Shown piece by piece: positions 6,182 to 15,372 of a stretch of 17,133 nucleotides of DNA (its first letter is position 1; each line of letters begins with the position of its first letter). Source of the DNA: an uncultured bacterium (GTDB lineage Bacteria > Bacillota > Clostridia > Oscillospirales > Acutalibacteraceae); the NCBI GenBank assembly GCA_905215855.1, contig CAJMRT010000040.1:1-17133 (forward strand). The letters run 5' to 3'. The notes under the pieces are model-generated. The model saw nothing but the letters and a program-made list of their open reading frames with translations. It did not search any database and was not told the origin of the DNA. Made by a program: the position numbers and the translations under genes.

Positions 6182-7051
6182 ATGGAAGTAAAAGTTCTTG
6201 CTCCTGCAAAAATAAATCTTTCTCTCGATGTTCTTTCAAAGAGAGCAGACGGTTATCACAATATTTCAACTGTTATGCAGGCCGTTGATTTGTATGATAC
6301 AATCACAATCACAGACAATGAAAGCGGCACGGTGACAATTTCCTGTAATTATGACGGTGTGCCCTGCGATGATTCAAACATCTGTGCAAAGGCGGTTTAC
6401 AAGTTTTTTGACTATTGCAAAACGGATGTTAAGGGCGTTCATATCGACATTGACAAGAAAATTCCCACACAGGCAGGTCTTGCCGGAGGAAGCAGTGACG
6501 GTGCGGCTGTTATTTTAGGCTTGAACAATATGTTCGGAACAATGCTCAAGCCTGCCGAGATGAGAGAAATCGGTGAAAAGGTAGGTGCGGATGTGCCTTT
6601 CTGCCTTGAGGGCGGAACAAAGCTTTGCACGGGAATAGGCACTGCAATCAAAAAAGTTGCCTCTTTTCGTTGCGACAGCATTGTAATCTGCAAACCCGAC
6701 TCAGTCAGCGTGTCTACAGCCGATGCGTACAAAAAGGTTGACGCACTCAATCCTCACGCCTGCTACACGGATGAAATGGTAAAGGCTCTGTTCAGCAGAG
6801 ATATGTTTATGATTTCAACAACAATCTTCAATGACTTTGAACTTGCTTTGCAGATTCCCGAAGTTAATGAAATCAAGAGTATTATGCTCAAGTCAAAGGC
6901 AAGGGGAGCAGGTATGAGCGGTTCGGGTTCAGCCGTGTTCGGTGTGTTCACTTCATCACGAAGAGCCAAGAAGTGCTATGACAAGCTTTGTGAAAGCTAC
7001 AAAGAAGTCTTTCTTTGCAAGCCCGTTTCAGACGGCTGTAAGGTGCTTTGA
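6182..7051 (+). CDS. ispE: 4-diphosphocytidyl-2-C-methyl-D-erythritol kinase
   Basis: IspE phosphorylates the 2-hydroxyl of CDP-methylerythritol with ATP, the fourth step of the MEP route to isoprenoids and undecaprenyl carriers. The 289-residue protein shows the GHMP-kinase layout. PAKINLSLDV has catalytic K10, RADGYHNISTVMQ is the typical IspE N-terminal block, PTQAGLAGGSSDGAA (95-109) is the glycine-rich ATP loop, and GADVPF carries D137, matching the catalytic aspartate. A C-terminal GAGMSGSGSAVFG is GHMP motif 3. It begins three bases after the aminotransferase stop with AAGGG at 6170-6174 as ribosome binding site. It is therefore the last gene of the Lrp–aminotransferase operon, and a terminator hairpin follows. 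There is no obvious metabolic link to the aminotransferase. Confidence 0.96.
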   Translation: MEVKVLAPAKINLSLDVLSKRADGYHNISTVMQAVDLYDTITITDNESGTVTISCNYDGVPCDDSNICAKAVYKFFDYCKTDVKGVHIDIDKKIPTQAGLAGGSSDGAAVILGLNNMFGTMLKPAEMREIGEKVGADVPFCLEGGTKLCTGIGTAIKKVASFRCDSIVICKPDSVSVSTADAYKKVDALNPHACYTDEMVKALFSRDMFMISTTIFNDFELALQIPEVNEIKSIMLKSKARGAGMSGSGSAVFGVFTSSRRAKKCYDKLCESYKEVFLCKPVSDGCKVL

Positions 7052-7083
7052 TAAAATTTAATAATTTTGATTAAAATTACAGT

Positions 7084-7124
7084 AACCTGTCCATACTCAT
7101 TTTAAGAGAGGACGGGTTATTTTT
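7084..7124 (+). terminator. Terminator hairpin of the ispE operon, abutting the spoIIR start
   Basis: AACCTGTCC (7084-7092) pairs with GGACGGGTT (7110-7118), 9 bp with one G·U, around a 17-base loop. Five Ts (7120-7124) follow and run straight into ATG 7125. The loop and 3' arm contain GAGAGGA (7106-7112), the only ribosome-binding-like sequence for spoIIR. Confidence 0.7.
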
Positions 7125-7727
7125 ATGAAAACAAACAAATCAATACTTTTAATCAAATCCGCTGTAATCGCATTCGTACTTACAGTAATCTATTCGGTAA
7201 TTCCGTTTCAGGCAGTATGTGCAGAAATTCCGAACGATGTTTTTCGCTTTCACATACTTGCAAATTCAGATTCCGAAGAAGATCAGGTCTTGAAACTTAA
7301 AGTCCGTGATAAGGTTCTTGAAAAGACTAAAATCCTTTTTGATACGGCAAATTCAAAATCAGATGCCGAAGAATTTGTAAAAGCAAACCTTGAAACAATA
7401 GAAAAAATTGCACAGAATGAAGTTTATAAAAACGGTTATAACTATCCCGTGAAAGTCGAAGTTGTCAATATGCACTTTGACACACGCTATTATGAAGGCT
7501 ACACTCTGCCGTCGGGAATGTATGACGCACTCCGCATAACAATCGGCAATGCAAAAGGGCATAATTGGTGGTGCGTTATGTATCCGTCAATCTGCATTTC
7601 AACGGTTGATGAGGGAAAAAGCAGGGCGAAGAACGCTCTTTCTGACGATGAATACAGCGTTGTAACGGATGAAAAGGTGGAATACAAATTTTTTATAGTA
7701 GAACTTTTTCAGAAAATTTTTGTTTAA
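7125..7727 (+). CDS. spoIIR: Stage II sporulation protein R
   Basis: SpoIIR is made in the forespore under sigma-F, secreted across the septum, and triggers processing of pro-sigma-E in the mother cell by SpoIIGA. The 200-residue product has an N-terminal hydrophobic export segment (about residues 7-33, ending near VCAEIP) and the family signatures FRFHILANSDSEEDQ (from residue 40), a following KLKVRD, the YTLPSGMYDALRITIG block, and GHNWWCVMYP (145-154, with C150). Length is close to that of other SpoIIR proteins. ATG 7125 is the only reasonable start, since no other ATG precedes the signal segment. It is 12 bases from GAGAGGA inside a terminator hairpin. A sigma-F-type promoter should exist upstream. 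A weak match is TGATA near 7049 with GATTAAAATT at 7069-7078. Confidence 0.94.
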   Translation: MKTNKSILLIKSAVIAFVLTVIYSVIPFQAVCAEIPNDVFRFHILANSDSEEDQVLKLKVRDKVLEKTKILFDTANSKSDAEEFVKANLETIEKIAQNEVYKNGYNYPVKVEVVNMHFDTRYYEGYTLPSGMYDALRITIGNAKGHNWWCVMYPSICISTVDEGKSRAKNALSDDEYSVVTDEKVEYKFFIVELFQKIFV

Positions 7728-7740
7728 TAACAGCAAGTTC

Positions 7741-7769
7741 TTTAAATAACCCACAGAATATGTTATTAT
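7741..7769 (+). promoter_or_regulatory. Probable sigma-A promoter of the addBA operon
   Basis: TTTAAA (7741-7746) and TATTAT (7764-7769) are 17 bases apart, and an extended -10 TG lies at 7761-7762. Transcription would start near 7776, leaving a leader of about 50 bases before addB. Confidence 0.5.
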
Positions 7770-7825
7770 TTGTACAGATATTTAAGAATTACTTTGTTGT
7801 AGATTAAATTTATGGAAGTGATGAA

Positions 7826-10800
7826 ATGTTGCGATTTATTCTCGGAAAAAGCGGCAGCGGAAAAAGTACCGAGGCTTTGAAGATTGCAGGCGAGCTTGCC
7901 GACAGCAATCTTCCCGTAATGCTGATTGTGCCTGACCAGAGCACATTTGAATGTGAAAAAACTCTGCTCGATGTGTTCGGTGCAAAAAAGGCTGAAAAAG
8001 TCCTTGTATTCGGTTTTTCAAGACTTTGCAAATATGTTTTTGAATTGACGGGCAACTCAGCCGATAATGTTATTGACGAGGGTACAAGAGCCGTTGTGAT
8101 GAGTCTTGTCCTTGAAGAACTTACCGAAAAACTCAGCCTGCTTTCATCAAAGGGCAACAAAAGCCTTGTTGATGTTATGTTGCAGACGGTTTCAGATTTG
8201 AAGAAAAGTTCGGTTACAAGCAATGAACTCAGAGGTGCTTCAAAACTTGTTGAAGATGAAACCTTAAAGACAAAACTTAATGAAACCGCCCTCATAAGCG
8301 ATACATTTGATGCTCTTGTCAGCCAAAGCTATATTGACCCTATGGATGATTTGACAAGGCTTAATGATATTCTTTTAAAGAATAATGTTCTCAAGGATTA
8401 TACAATTATCTTTGACGGATTTTCAGGCTTTACAATGCAACAGCTCAATGTGGTACGAAGCCTTATGCGTGACTGCACCGCTACATATTTTACTCTTACG
8501 CTTGACCCGCTCACAGACGGTTCGGAAGAAGTTTTCACCACCTCACAGCAGACATATAAAATTCTCAAAGAGTACGCAAAGCGTGACGGTGTTGACATTA
8601 AAGCTCCGATAAAGCTTACCGATTTGCACCGCTTTAAGAATGCTGAACTCGCTTTGCTTGAACAAAATATTTTCAGAACGCACATTGAGCCGCTTGAGAT
8701 TATTCCCGAAAATATCTGCGTTTACAATGCTGTCGATATGTATGACGAGTGCGAATATGTCGCAAGAAAAATCAAGTACCTTGTTATTGAAAAAGGTTAT
8801 CTCTATTCTGACATTTCCGTTATTTGTCACGATACCGAGCCGTACAAGGGTATTTTGTCAGAAATTCTTGAAAAATACGAAATTCCGTATTTCAGTGACG
8901 AACACGCAGATATTGATGTAAAACCTGTAATAAGGCTTGTGAATTCAATTTTTAGATGCCTTATTTATGATTTTGACAGGGAAGATGTGCTTGCACTTTT
9001 AAAATCGGGTTTAACTGAATTTTCTGTTGAAGAAATAAGTCTTTTTGAAAATTACCTTTTTGTGTGGAATGTTTCGGGTTTGGCTTTTAAAAATGAATTT
9101 GTTCAGAATCCAAAAGGCTACTCGGAAAAGTTTTCGGATTATGACAAAGATGTTCTTGCAAAAGTTGAAAATCTTCGCAAATCAATTGTTGAGCCTTTAA
9201 CGGCGTTTAAAGAAAATGCAAAAGATAAAAACGGACTTGAAATTTCAAAGCTGTTTTACGCACTTCTTGAAGAACTTAAAGTACCTGATGCGTTGCGCAG
9301 AATGTACGCTGAATTTGAAAAATCCGACGATAAAGCGGTCGGTGCTGAACAGATTAGAATATGGAATATGTTTATGTCGGTTCTCGACAAAACCGCCGCA
9401 GTAATCGGCACAAAAACAAAGACGATAAAGCGTTATTACGAGCTTTTAAGTCTGCAAATTTCTGCAATGCAGTTGTCGGATATTCCGAGAACAATAGATT
9501 GCGTAACGATAACAACCGCCCAAAGAGTGCGAATTTCAAAGCAGAAAGCGTCATTTCTCATAGGTTGCGTTGACGGAATTTTCCCTGCTATACCGCACAC
9601 CTCAGGCATATTTTCACCGTTTGAGCTGAAAATGCTTGCAATGAACGAGATTGAACTCGGTGACGATTTTGCCGCACTCAATAACCTTGAAACATTTATG
9701 GCATACTCGTGTATGACCTCGGCAAGCGAATATATTTCAGTGTCATTCTATTCATCTGACATAACCGGAACAAGCTATCAGCCGTCTGAGATCGTTCTTC
9801 AGTGCACCAAGGCGTTCAAGAACATATGCGTAAACGACAAAATGGATTTTGACAGCAAAAAAGAGAGTATGTATGCGCTCCGTCCCGCTTTTGATACGAT
9901 TGCAGAAATGATTGGTAAGGGCAAAAAAGTTCCTGATTCTTTGCTCAAAGTTTTTTCAGAAAATCCCGAATATTCAGCAAAACTTGATTCTCTTATAAAT
10001 GCCAAAAACAAAGATCCGCTCAAAATATTTGACAAGAAAAATGCTGAAAAACTTTTCGGAGAAAATCTCAATATTTCTGCATCACAGCTTGAAAAATTCA
10101 ATCTTTGCAGATTTTCATACTTCTGTAACTACGGCTTGAATGTTCGTGAAAGGCTCAAAGCCGAAATCAATCCAATGCAGTACGGAACGCTTGTTCATTA
10201 TATTCTTGAACGCTTTTTCAGTGAATATACAAAGGAAGAATACTTATCACTTGAAGAAGATAAATTTATAGAAATCGTCCGCACATATCTTTCTGAATAT
10301 GCAGTTACATATTTTGGCACAGAACAGCTTGAATCAAATTCATTCACATACCGCCTAAAGACAATTCTTGATAATGTGATTTATCTTATGAAGCACATTA
10401 TGCTGGAACTTTCGCAGAGTGAATTTTTCGTTGCCGATTGTGAACTTAAAATCGGCGAGGACATTCCGTCCTGCACAATTGTACTTCCCGATGGCCATAA
10501 AATTGCAGTCTGCGGAAGTGTTGACAGGGTGGACATTATGCAGAGAAACGGTGTAAGCTATCTGCGTGTAATCGACTACAAAACAGGCACAAAGCAGTTC
10601 AAACTTTCCGACATTCTCTATGGAATCAATCTTCAAATGCTTTTGTATCTTCACTCAATTGAAAATTCTGACAGCGACAAATACGGCAAAATAACTCCTG
10701 CAGGAATTTTGTATATGCCTGCAACAGTGCCGTATATTTCAGCAGATAGCCTGAAATCAATTGACAAACTGCCCGATGAGCTTAATAAAAATCTAAAAAT

Positions 10801-11164
10801 GAACGGACTTTTGCTCAAAGATGCAGAAATTATCCACGGAATGGATAAGACCGATGCCGCAACATACATTCCTGTAAAAATTAAAGCAGGCGAACCTGTT
10901 TCGGCAACAAGCCTTGCAACACTTGAAGAGTTCGGAAAAATTTTCAAGAAGGTTGATATGCTCATCGCTGAAATGGGCAAGAACATCTATGACGGCAACA
11001 TTGAGGCAAAGCCGCTCAAGGGCGGTCACGATTCGTGTGAATATTGCCCGTATGACAGCGTTTGTGCTTACAGACAGAGCAGTCCGATAAATTGCTTCTC
11101 TGTTGATAATAAGGCTGTTATTGAAGAAATTACAAATGAAATTAACGGAAAGGAGGAAGAGTAA
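7826..11164 (+). CDS. addB: ATP-dependent nuclease subunit AddB
   Basis: AddB pairs with AddA to form the Firmicute helicase-nuclease that resects double-strand breaks and loads RecA at Chi sites. The 1112-residue protein starts with LRFILGKSGSGKST, a Walker A motif (G7 to S14) typical of AddB. Its middle is a degenerate UvrD-like helicase fold that in this family reads Chi. The C-terminal RecB-type nuclease shows SVDRVD (898-903), VIDYKTG with D917 and K919, and LQMLLYL. The Fe-S cluster ligands are visible as C761 (NLCRFSYF) and C-x2-C-x5-C at C1071, C1074 and C1080, matching the known four-cysteine staple. GGAAG at 7814-7818 precedes ATG 7826 by seven bases. The stop overlaps the addA start by one base. 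Confidence 0.95.
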   Translation: MLRFILGKSGSGKSTEALKIAGELADSNLPVMLIVPDQSTFECEKTLLDVFGAKKAEKVLVFGFSRLCKYVFELTGNSADNVIDEGTRAVVMSLVLEELTEKLSLLSSKGNKSLVDVMLQTVSDLKKSSVTSNELRGASKLVEDETLKTKLNETALISDTFDALVSQSYIDPMDDLTRLNDILLKNNVLKDYTIIFDGFSGFTMQQLNVVRSLMRDCTATYFTLTLDPLTDGSEEVFTTSQQTYKILKEYAKRDGVDIKAPIKLTDLHRFKNAELALLEQNIFRTHIEPLEIIPENICVYNAVDMYDECEYVARKIKYLVIEKGYLYSDISVICHDTEPYKGILSEILEKYEIPYFSDEHADIDVKPVIRLVNSIFRCLIYDFDREDVLALLKSGLTEFSVEEISLFENYLFVWNVSGLAFKNEFVQNPKGYSEKFSDYDKDVLAKVENLRKSIVEPLTAFKENAKDKNGLEISKLFYALLEELKVPDALRRMYAEFEKSDDKAVGAEQIRIWNMFMSVLDKTAAVIGTKTKTIKRYYELLSLQISAMQLSDIPRTIDCVTITTAQRVRISKQKASFLIGCVDGIFPAIPHTSGIFSPFELKMLAMNEIELGDDFAALNNLETFMAYSCMTSASEYISVSFYSSDITGTSYQPSEIVLQCTKAFKNICVNDKMDFDSKKESMYALRPAFDTIAEMIGKGKKVPDSLLKVFSENPEYSAKLDSLINAKNKDPLKIFDKKNAEKLFGENLNISASQLEKFNLCRFSYFCNYGLNVRERLKAEINPMQYGTLVHYILERFFSEYTKEEYLSLEEDKFIEIVRTYLSEYAVTYFGTEQLESNSFTYRLKTILDNVIYLMKHIMLELSQSEFFVADCELKIGEDIPSCTIVLPDGHKIAVCGSVDRVDIMQRNGVSYLRVIDYKTGTKQFKLSDILYGINLQMLLYLHSIENSDSDKYGKITPAGILYMPATVPYISADSLKSIDKLPDELNKNLKMNGLLLKDAEIIHGMDKTDAATYIPVKIKAGEPVSATSLATLEEFGKIFKKVDMLIAEMGKNIYDGNIEAKPLKGGHDSCEYCPYDSVCAYRQSSPINCFSVDNKAVIEEITNEINGKEEE
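11151..11156 (+). promoter_or_regulatory. Ribosome binding site of addA within the end of addB
   Basis: A consensus AGGAGG lies seven bases before ATG 11164. With the TAATG overlap it indicates coupled translation of the two subunits in matched amounts. Confidence 0.85.
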
Positions 11165-14100
11165 TGTCAAGAAATTGGACTCCGCAACAGAAAAATGCAA
11201 TCTATGCAACAGACGGCTCAGTGCTTGTATCGGCCGCCGCAGGTTCGGGCAAAACTGCCGTGCTTGTAGAGCGAGTAATTCAGCTTATTACACGAGAAAA
11301 AAATCCGCTTGATGTTGACCGCCTCCTTATCGTAACATTTACAAGAGCGGCGGCTGCCGAAATGCGAGAAAGAATACAGGCGGCAGTCAATAAACTTCTT
11401 GAAAATGACCCATACAACGCTCATCTGCTTGCACAGCGACAGCTTTTGTACAGTGCCAACATCTCGACAATAGACAGCTTTTGCGGCGATATTGTGCGTG
11501 AATATTTTCATACGCTTGATGTAGCACGAGATTTTCGTATTGCTGATGATGGAGAACTCGAAATTTTAAGACAAGAGGCACTTGACAGCACATTTGAAAG
11601 TTTTTACGACACAGAAGATAATGATTTTTACTCTCTTCTTGACGCTTTTAAAGGGAAACAGGGTGACCAAAAATTGCGTGAAACCGTGCTTAAAATCTCC
11701 GAGTTCCTCACAACTCAGCCGTTCCCCGATAAATGGCTTGACGATATGCTTAAAAACTATTCGGAAACGGAAATTGCCAAAACCGTGTGGGGCAAGATTA
11801 TAATCGACTATGCCCAAAGTGCAGTGCTTCACGCAATCAATCTGACGGAAAACTCTATTCTCCGCCTAAAAGATGACGGTAAATTGCAGGATGCAGTCGG
11901 CCCTCTGCTTGTAAATGATTTGGCATACTTTTCTATTGTTCAGAAAAGATTTGCTTCTTCATCTTGGAATGAAATCAGAAAAGCAGTATTTTCCTTTGAA
12001 GCAGGAAGAATGAAATGTCCAAAAGGTTACAAGGATAACCCGATTAAAATTTCCATTTCTTCAAACCGTGATGAAGTCAAAGATACTGTAAAAAAACTTC
12101 AATCACTGTTTGCGTGGAGTGAGGACGGTGCAAGAGAAGAATTGCCACAGCTTCACAGGCTTATATCGACATTGTTTACCCTTGTCCGTGAATATGACAA
12201 AAGGCTGTCCGAACTCAAAGCAAAGAAAAATATTCTCTCATTTGCCGATATTGAATCGCTCACGGTAAAACTTCTTGCAACACCTGATGATGAAAACGGT
12301 TACACAAAAACCGTTCAGGCACAGGAGATTTCACATAGATTTGATGCCGTTATGGTTGATGAATTTCAGGATGTAAACGATGTTCAGGACCTCATTTTCA
12401 AATTGGTCAGCAAGGATGAAAGCAATCTTTTTGTTGTTGGTGATGTTAAGCAGAGTATTTACGGATTTCGTCAGGCAAAGCCTGAAATCTTCATTGAACG
12501 CAAAAACGAATACAAGCGATTTAATGAGGAAAATCCCGAATATCCCGCAACTATAATTCTTGACAGGAATTTTCGCAGCCGTCTTGAAGTGTGTGATGCG
12601 GTCAACTTTATTTTTGAAAGAATAATGACCAAGGAATCCGCAAAAATGGAATACAACGCCGATGAAAGGCTTGTAAACGGTGCTGAATTTCCAAACTCGG
12701 ATGATTGTAATTTTGAAATTTCATTGCTTGAAACCGAAAATTCCGATCTTGAAAAAGTAGAGATAGAGGCAAAGTATATAGCTGATAAAATCCATAAAAT
12801 GATTAACTCAGGATTCAAGGTCAAAGACGGAGATATAATGCGCACAGCTCGCTACGGCGACTTTGCAATAATTCTTCGCAGTCCAAGTGGAAAGGCTACA
12901 ACTTATGTCAATACGCTGAATAACAGCGGTATTCCTGCATACAGCGAAAATAAATCGAGCTTTTTTGATGCTGTTGAAATCAAGGTTATGCTTAATCTTT
13001 TGCGTGTAATCGACAACCCCGGAATTGATATTCCGCTTTTGTCGGTTCTGTGCAGTCCTATGTATGCGTTCACTCCAGATGATCTCGCCGAAATGCGTTG
13101 TGAAAGCAGAAAATCTTCGCTTTACTCTTCTGTCTGCGAATATGCGAAAACAAACGATAAGGCAAGAAAATTTGTTGATGAACTTAAAATTCTGCGTGAT
13201 TGTGCCTGTACAAATTCCGTTGACGCTCTCATTTCAAAAGCGTGTGAAATGACGGGATTTATGTCAATTTCACTTGCTGTCAGCGGTAATGACTCGGCAC
13301 TTAAAAATCTTGAACTGTTGCGTGAATATGCAAGAAGTTTTGAGAGCGGCGGCTACAAAACTCTTTCGGATTTTATATCATATACCGACAAGTTAATTGC
13401 CAACAAGACAAATCTTGACGCCTCTTCACAGAATGAGGGCGACACTACGAATGCTGTAAGAGTTCTCAGTATCCATGCTTCAAAGGGACTTGAATTTCCC
13501 GTTTGCTTTATTGCAGACATAACACATCAGTTCAACAAAACCGATTTAAGAAACGATATTCTCCTTGACAGCAAAGCAGGACTCGGAATCAAGGTTCAGA
13601 GCAATGGCGTTGTTTATAACACATTTCCACGCCTTGCCACAGGCCTTAAAATTGAAGAAAACCTTATTGCCGAGGAAATGCGTGTACTGTATGTTGCACT
13701 CACAAGGGCAAAAGAAAAGTTAATCTGCGTTGGTGCGGTTAAAAAGTGCAGTGATTACATTGAAAAGCTGTACTCAAAACTTGTTTTTGAAAGCGTGATT
13801 GAACCTTATACCGTTACAAGCTGTCAAAGCTATTGTGATTGGATTTGTCTTTGTGCATTGGTTCATCCGTCACTCAACAGTGTGCGTAATGATATTATGT
13901 CGGGTGCAAAGGTTATTCCGCACAACGGTGAGTCTGATTGGAAGTTGCAGATTATACATCAGGAACAAACTTCTGACAAGGAGAATGTTTTTGAAGATGA
14001 CATAACTTCTGCCGATATGCTTCAAGTTGTCAGCGTTGGTGATGATTCTTTTGACTATGCAGAACTTTTGAAACAGAATCTTGATTTCAAATACAGAAAC

Positions 14101-14724
14101 AGGGATATTCTTTCGCTTCCGCAAAAGGTCAGTGCGTCCGATATTGCACACAGTCAGAACGGTGATTATTTTGAAAAGATTCTTTCAAAACCGTTATTTA
14201 TTGCCGAACAAAATTCCGCCCCCGTTGCAAGAGGTACCGCTCATCATAAGTTTTTGCAATACTGCAATTTTGAACAGGCAAGAGCAAGTCTTGATACTGA
14301 AATTGACCGTCTTTTAAATGACGGAAAACTTACACAGGAACAGGCTGAAATGATTGACAGAAAAATGCTTACTGAATTTCTGTCAACCAAACTAATTGAC
14401 CGTATAATTGCATCGCCGCTTGTAATGCGTGAAAAACGATTTACCGCAAGGCTTAAACCGTCGGAAGTATTTGATGAATATAAAGATGTAAAAACCGATG
14501 CAACAGTAATAATTCAGGGTGCGGTTGATCTTGCGTTTGTTGAGAACGGGAAGCTTGTTATTGTCGATTACAAAACCGACAGGGTAAAAGATATAACAAA
14601 ACTTGCAGGACTTTACAAGAAGCAACTTGATTTGTACAAATCGGCAATGGAGCAGTCTGAAGAACTTACCGTCAAAGAATGTATTCTTTGCAGTATTCAC
14701 CTCGGTTCATATATTACCTTATAA
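11164..14724 (+). CDS. addA: ATP-dependent helicase/nuclease subunit AddA
   Basis: AddA is the motor subunit: a 3'-5' superfamily 1 helicase with a C-terminal nuclease that cuts one strand during end resection. The 1186 residues contain the helicase motifs in order. These are a Q-motif-like WTPQQKNAI, Walker A SAAAGSGKT (K30), TFTRAAAAEMRERI, Walker B VDEFQD (398-403), GDVKQSIYGFRQ (426-437), NFRS, SIHASKGLEFPV (769-780) and EEMRVLYVALTRAKEKL (837-853). The nuclease follows near the end with GAVDLAF (D1122) and VDYKTD (D1135, K1137). Length is slightly below the roughly 1230 residues of B. subtilis AddA. There is no frameshift. A terminator hairpin begins 11 bases after the stop. Confidence 0.96.
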   Translation: MSRNWTPQQKNAIYATDGSVLVSAAAGSGKTAVLVERVIQLITREKNPLDVDRLLIVTFTRAAAAEMRERIQAAVNKLLENDPYNAHLLAQRQLLYSANISTIDSFCGDIVREYFHTLDVARDFRIADDGELEILRQEALDSTFESFYDTEDNDFYSLLDAFKGKQGDQKLRETVLKISEFLTTQPFPDKWLDDMLKNYSETEIAKTVWGKIIIDYAQSAVLHAINLTENSILRLKDDGKLQDAVGPLLVNDLAYFSIVQKRFASSSWNEIRKAVFSFEAGRMKCPKGYKDNPIKISISSNRDEVKDTVKKLQSLFAWSEDGAREELPQLHRLISTLFTLVREYDKRLSELKAKKNILSFADIESLTVKLLATPDDENGYTKTVQAQEISHRFDAVMVDEFQDVNDVQDLIFKLVSKDESNLFVVGDVKQSIYGFRQAKPEIFIERKNEYKRFNEENPEYPATIILDRNFRSRLEVCDAVNFIFERIMTKESAKMEYNADERLVNGAEFPNSDDCNFEISLLETENSDLEKVEIEAKYIADKIHKMINSGFKVKDGDIMRTARYGDFAIILRSPSGKATTYVNTLNNSGIPAYSENKSSFFDAVEIKVMLNLLRVIDNPGIDIPLLSVLCSPMYAFTPDDLAEMRCESRKSSLYSSVCEYAKTNDKARKFVDELKILRDCACTNSVDALISKACEMTGFMSISLAVSGNDSALKNLELLREYARSFESGGYKTLSDFISYTDKLIANKTNLDASSQNEGDTTNAVRVLSIHASKGLEFPVCFIADITHQFNKTDLRNDILLDSKAGLGIKVQSNGVVYNTFPRLATGLKIEENLIAEEMRVLYVALTRAKEKLICVGAVKKCSDYIEKLYSKLVFESVIEPYTVTSCQSYCDWICLCALVHPSLNSVRNDIMSGAKVIPHNGESDWKLQIIHQEQTSDKENVFEDDITSADMLQVVSVGDDSFDYAELLKQNLDFKYRNRDILSLPQKVSASDIAHSQNGDYFEKILSKPLFIAEQNSAPVARGTAHHKFLQYCNFEQARASLDTEIDRLLNDGKLTQEQAEMIDRKMLTEFLSTKLIDRIIASPLVMREKRFTARLKPSEVFDEYKDVKTDATVIIQGAVDLAFVENGKLVIVDYKTDRVKDITKLAGLYKKQLDLYKSAMEQSEELTVKECILCSIHLGSYITL

Positions 14725-14734
14725 CAAAAAAAGA

Positions 14735-14763
14735 AAACCGTCCGTAAAATCTGCGGACGGTTT
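14735..14763. terminator. Bidirectional terminator between convergent operons
   Basis: AAACCGTCCG (14735-14744) and CGGACGGTTT (14754-14763) form a perfect 10-bp stem with a nine-base loop. On the minus strand it runs into a long T-rich tract (complement of 14726-14738), ideal for the DUF308 gene. On the plus strand, after addA, the T run is only three bases. Confidence 0.85.
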
Positions 14764-14771
14764 AATCATAT

Positions 14772-15362
14772 TCAGTTTATATCGGTTGCTTCTGCATCAA
14801 TCATTCTTTGATTGCGGTCGTATTCTTTGTGATAACGGCTGAGCAGAATAATAAGTGAAAATCCCGAAACACCTTCATAAATAAGCGCAATTCCGAGTGC
14901 AATCATAAGCAATGCACCAAAAATGTTTGTAAAGAAAATTGTTGTAAGACTGAACATAATCATTACAATTGCTATAATAAACGGAATCCACCATTTTTTC
15001 ATACCGAGCGATCTCAGCGTGAGCGAATGTTTCATATCCATAATGCTGTCAACAATAATGATAATGCCAATCGGAATATTGATTATTGCCGCAATTGAAG
15101 TGGGTGAAAACAAAGCAAATATACCGAAGCCGGTTGAAATAACGCCTATTACAAGCTCAAAGTACATGCCGCCTTCTCTGTCAACAAAGAAAGAAATTAT
15201 GTTGAACAGTCCGTAAACCGTCATTGCGCCGCCGAGTGCATAGCACAGAACATCAAGCACCTTTTGCGGAAAGACAACGGTCACAATGCCGAGTACGATA
15301 TAGGCGAGAGAGGTCATCATCATAGCAGCCGCAGGATTTTTCTTTTTCTTATGTTCACTCAT
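14772..15362 (-). CDS. DUF308/HdeD-like membrane protein
   Basis: The 196-residue product has a short basic N-terminus (SEHKKKKN) and six predicted membrane helices at about residues 11-32, 36-60, 66-85, 90-109, 124-144 and 146-174. They are arranged as pairs of similar glycine-rich repeats such as SLAYIVLGIVTVVFP and VIGVISTGFGIFALF. This is the organisation of the DUF308 short-repeat family, which includes the E. coli acid-resistance protein HdeD, whose molecular role is not settled. The tail is soluble and charged. GAGGTG, overlapping the end of pyrB, lies six bases before the ATG, and only ten bases separate the genes, so it is probably translated from the pyrB transcript. No function can be assigned from the sequence. 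Confidence 0.8.
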   Translation of the reverse strand: MSEHKKKKNPAAAMMMTSLAYIVLGIVTVVFPQKVLDVLCYALGGAMTVYGLFNIISFFVDREGGMYFELVIGVISTGFGIFALFSPTSIAAIINIPIGIIIIVDSIMDMKHSLTLRSLGMKKWWIPFIIAIVMIMFSLTTIFFTNIFGALLMIALGIALIYEGVSGFSLIILLSRYHKEYDRNQRMIDAEATDIN

Positions 15363-15372
15363 TTAATACACC

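Noticed and set aside
7049..7078. Sigma-F/G promoter for spoIIR (TGATA with GATTAAAATT, 15 bases apart)
   Set aside because: The match to the forespore sigma consensus is only partial and lies in AT-rich sequence, so it is mentioned under spoIIR but not called as a feature.
7693..7745. Terminator after spoIIR (GAACTT ... AAGTTC)
   Set aside because: The 6-bp arms enclose a loop of about 30 bases, with a three-T tail, and the 5' arm lies in the coding region. This is not convincing.
7827..11164. Possible novel anti-phage defence system from the adjacent ATPase/nuclease genes
   Set aside because: Motifs, order, lengths and the Fe-S cysteines identify ordinary AddB and AddA recombination subunits. 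There are no accompanying defence genes or mobile-element marks.
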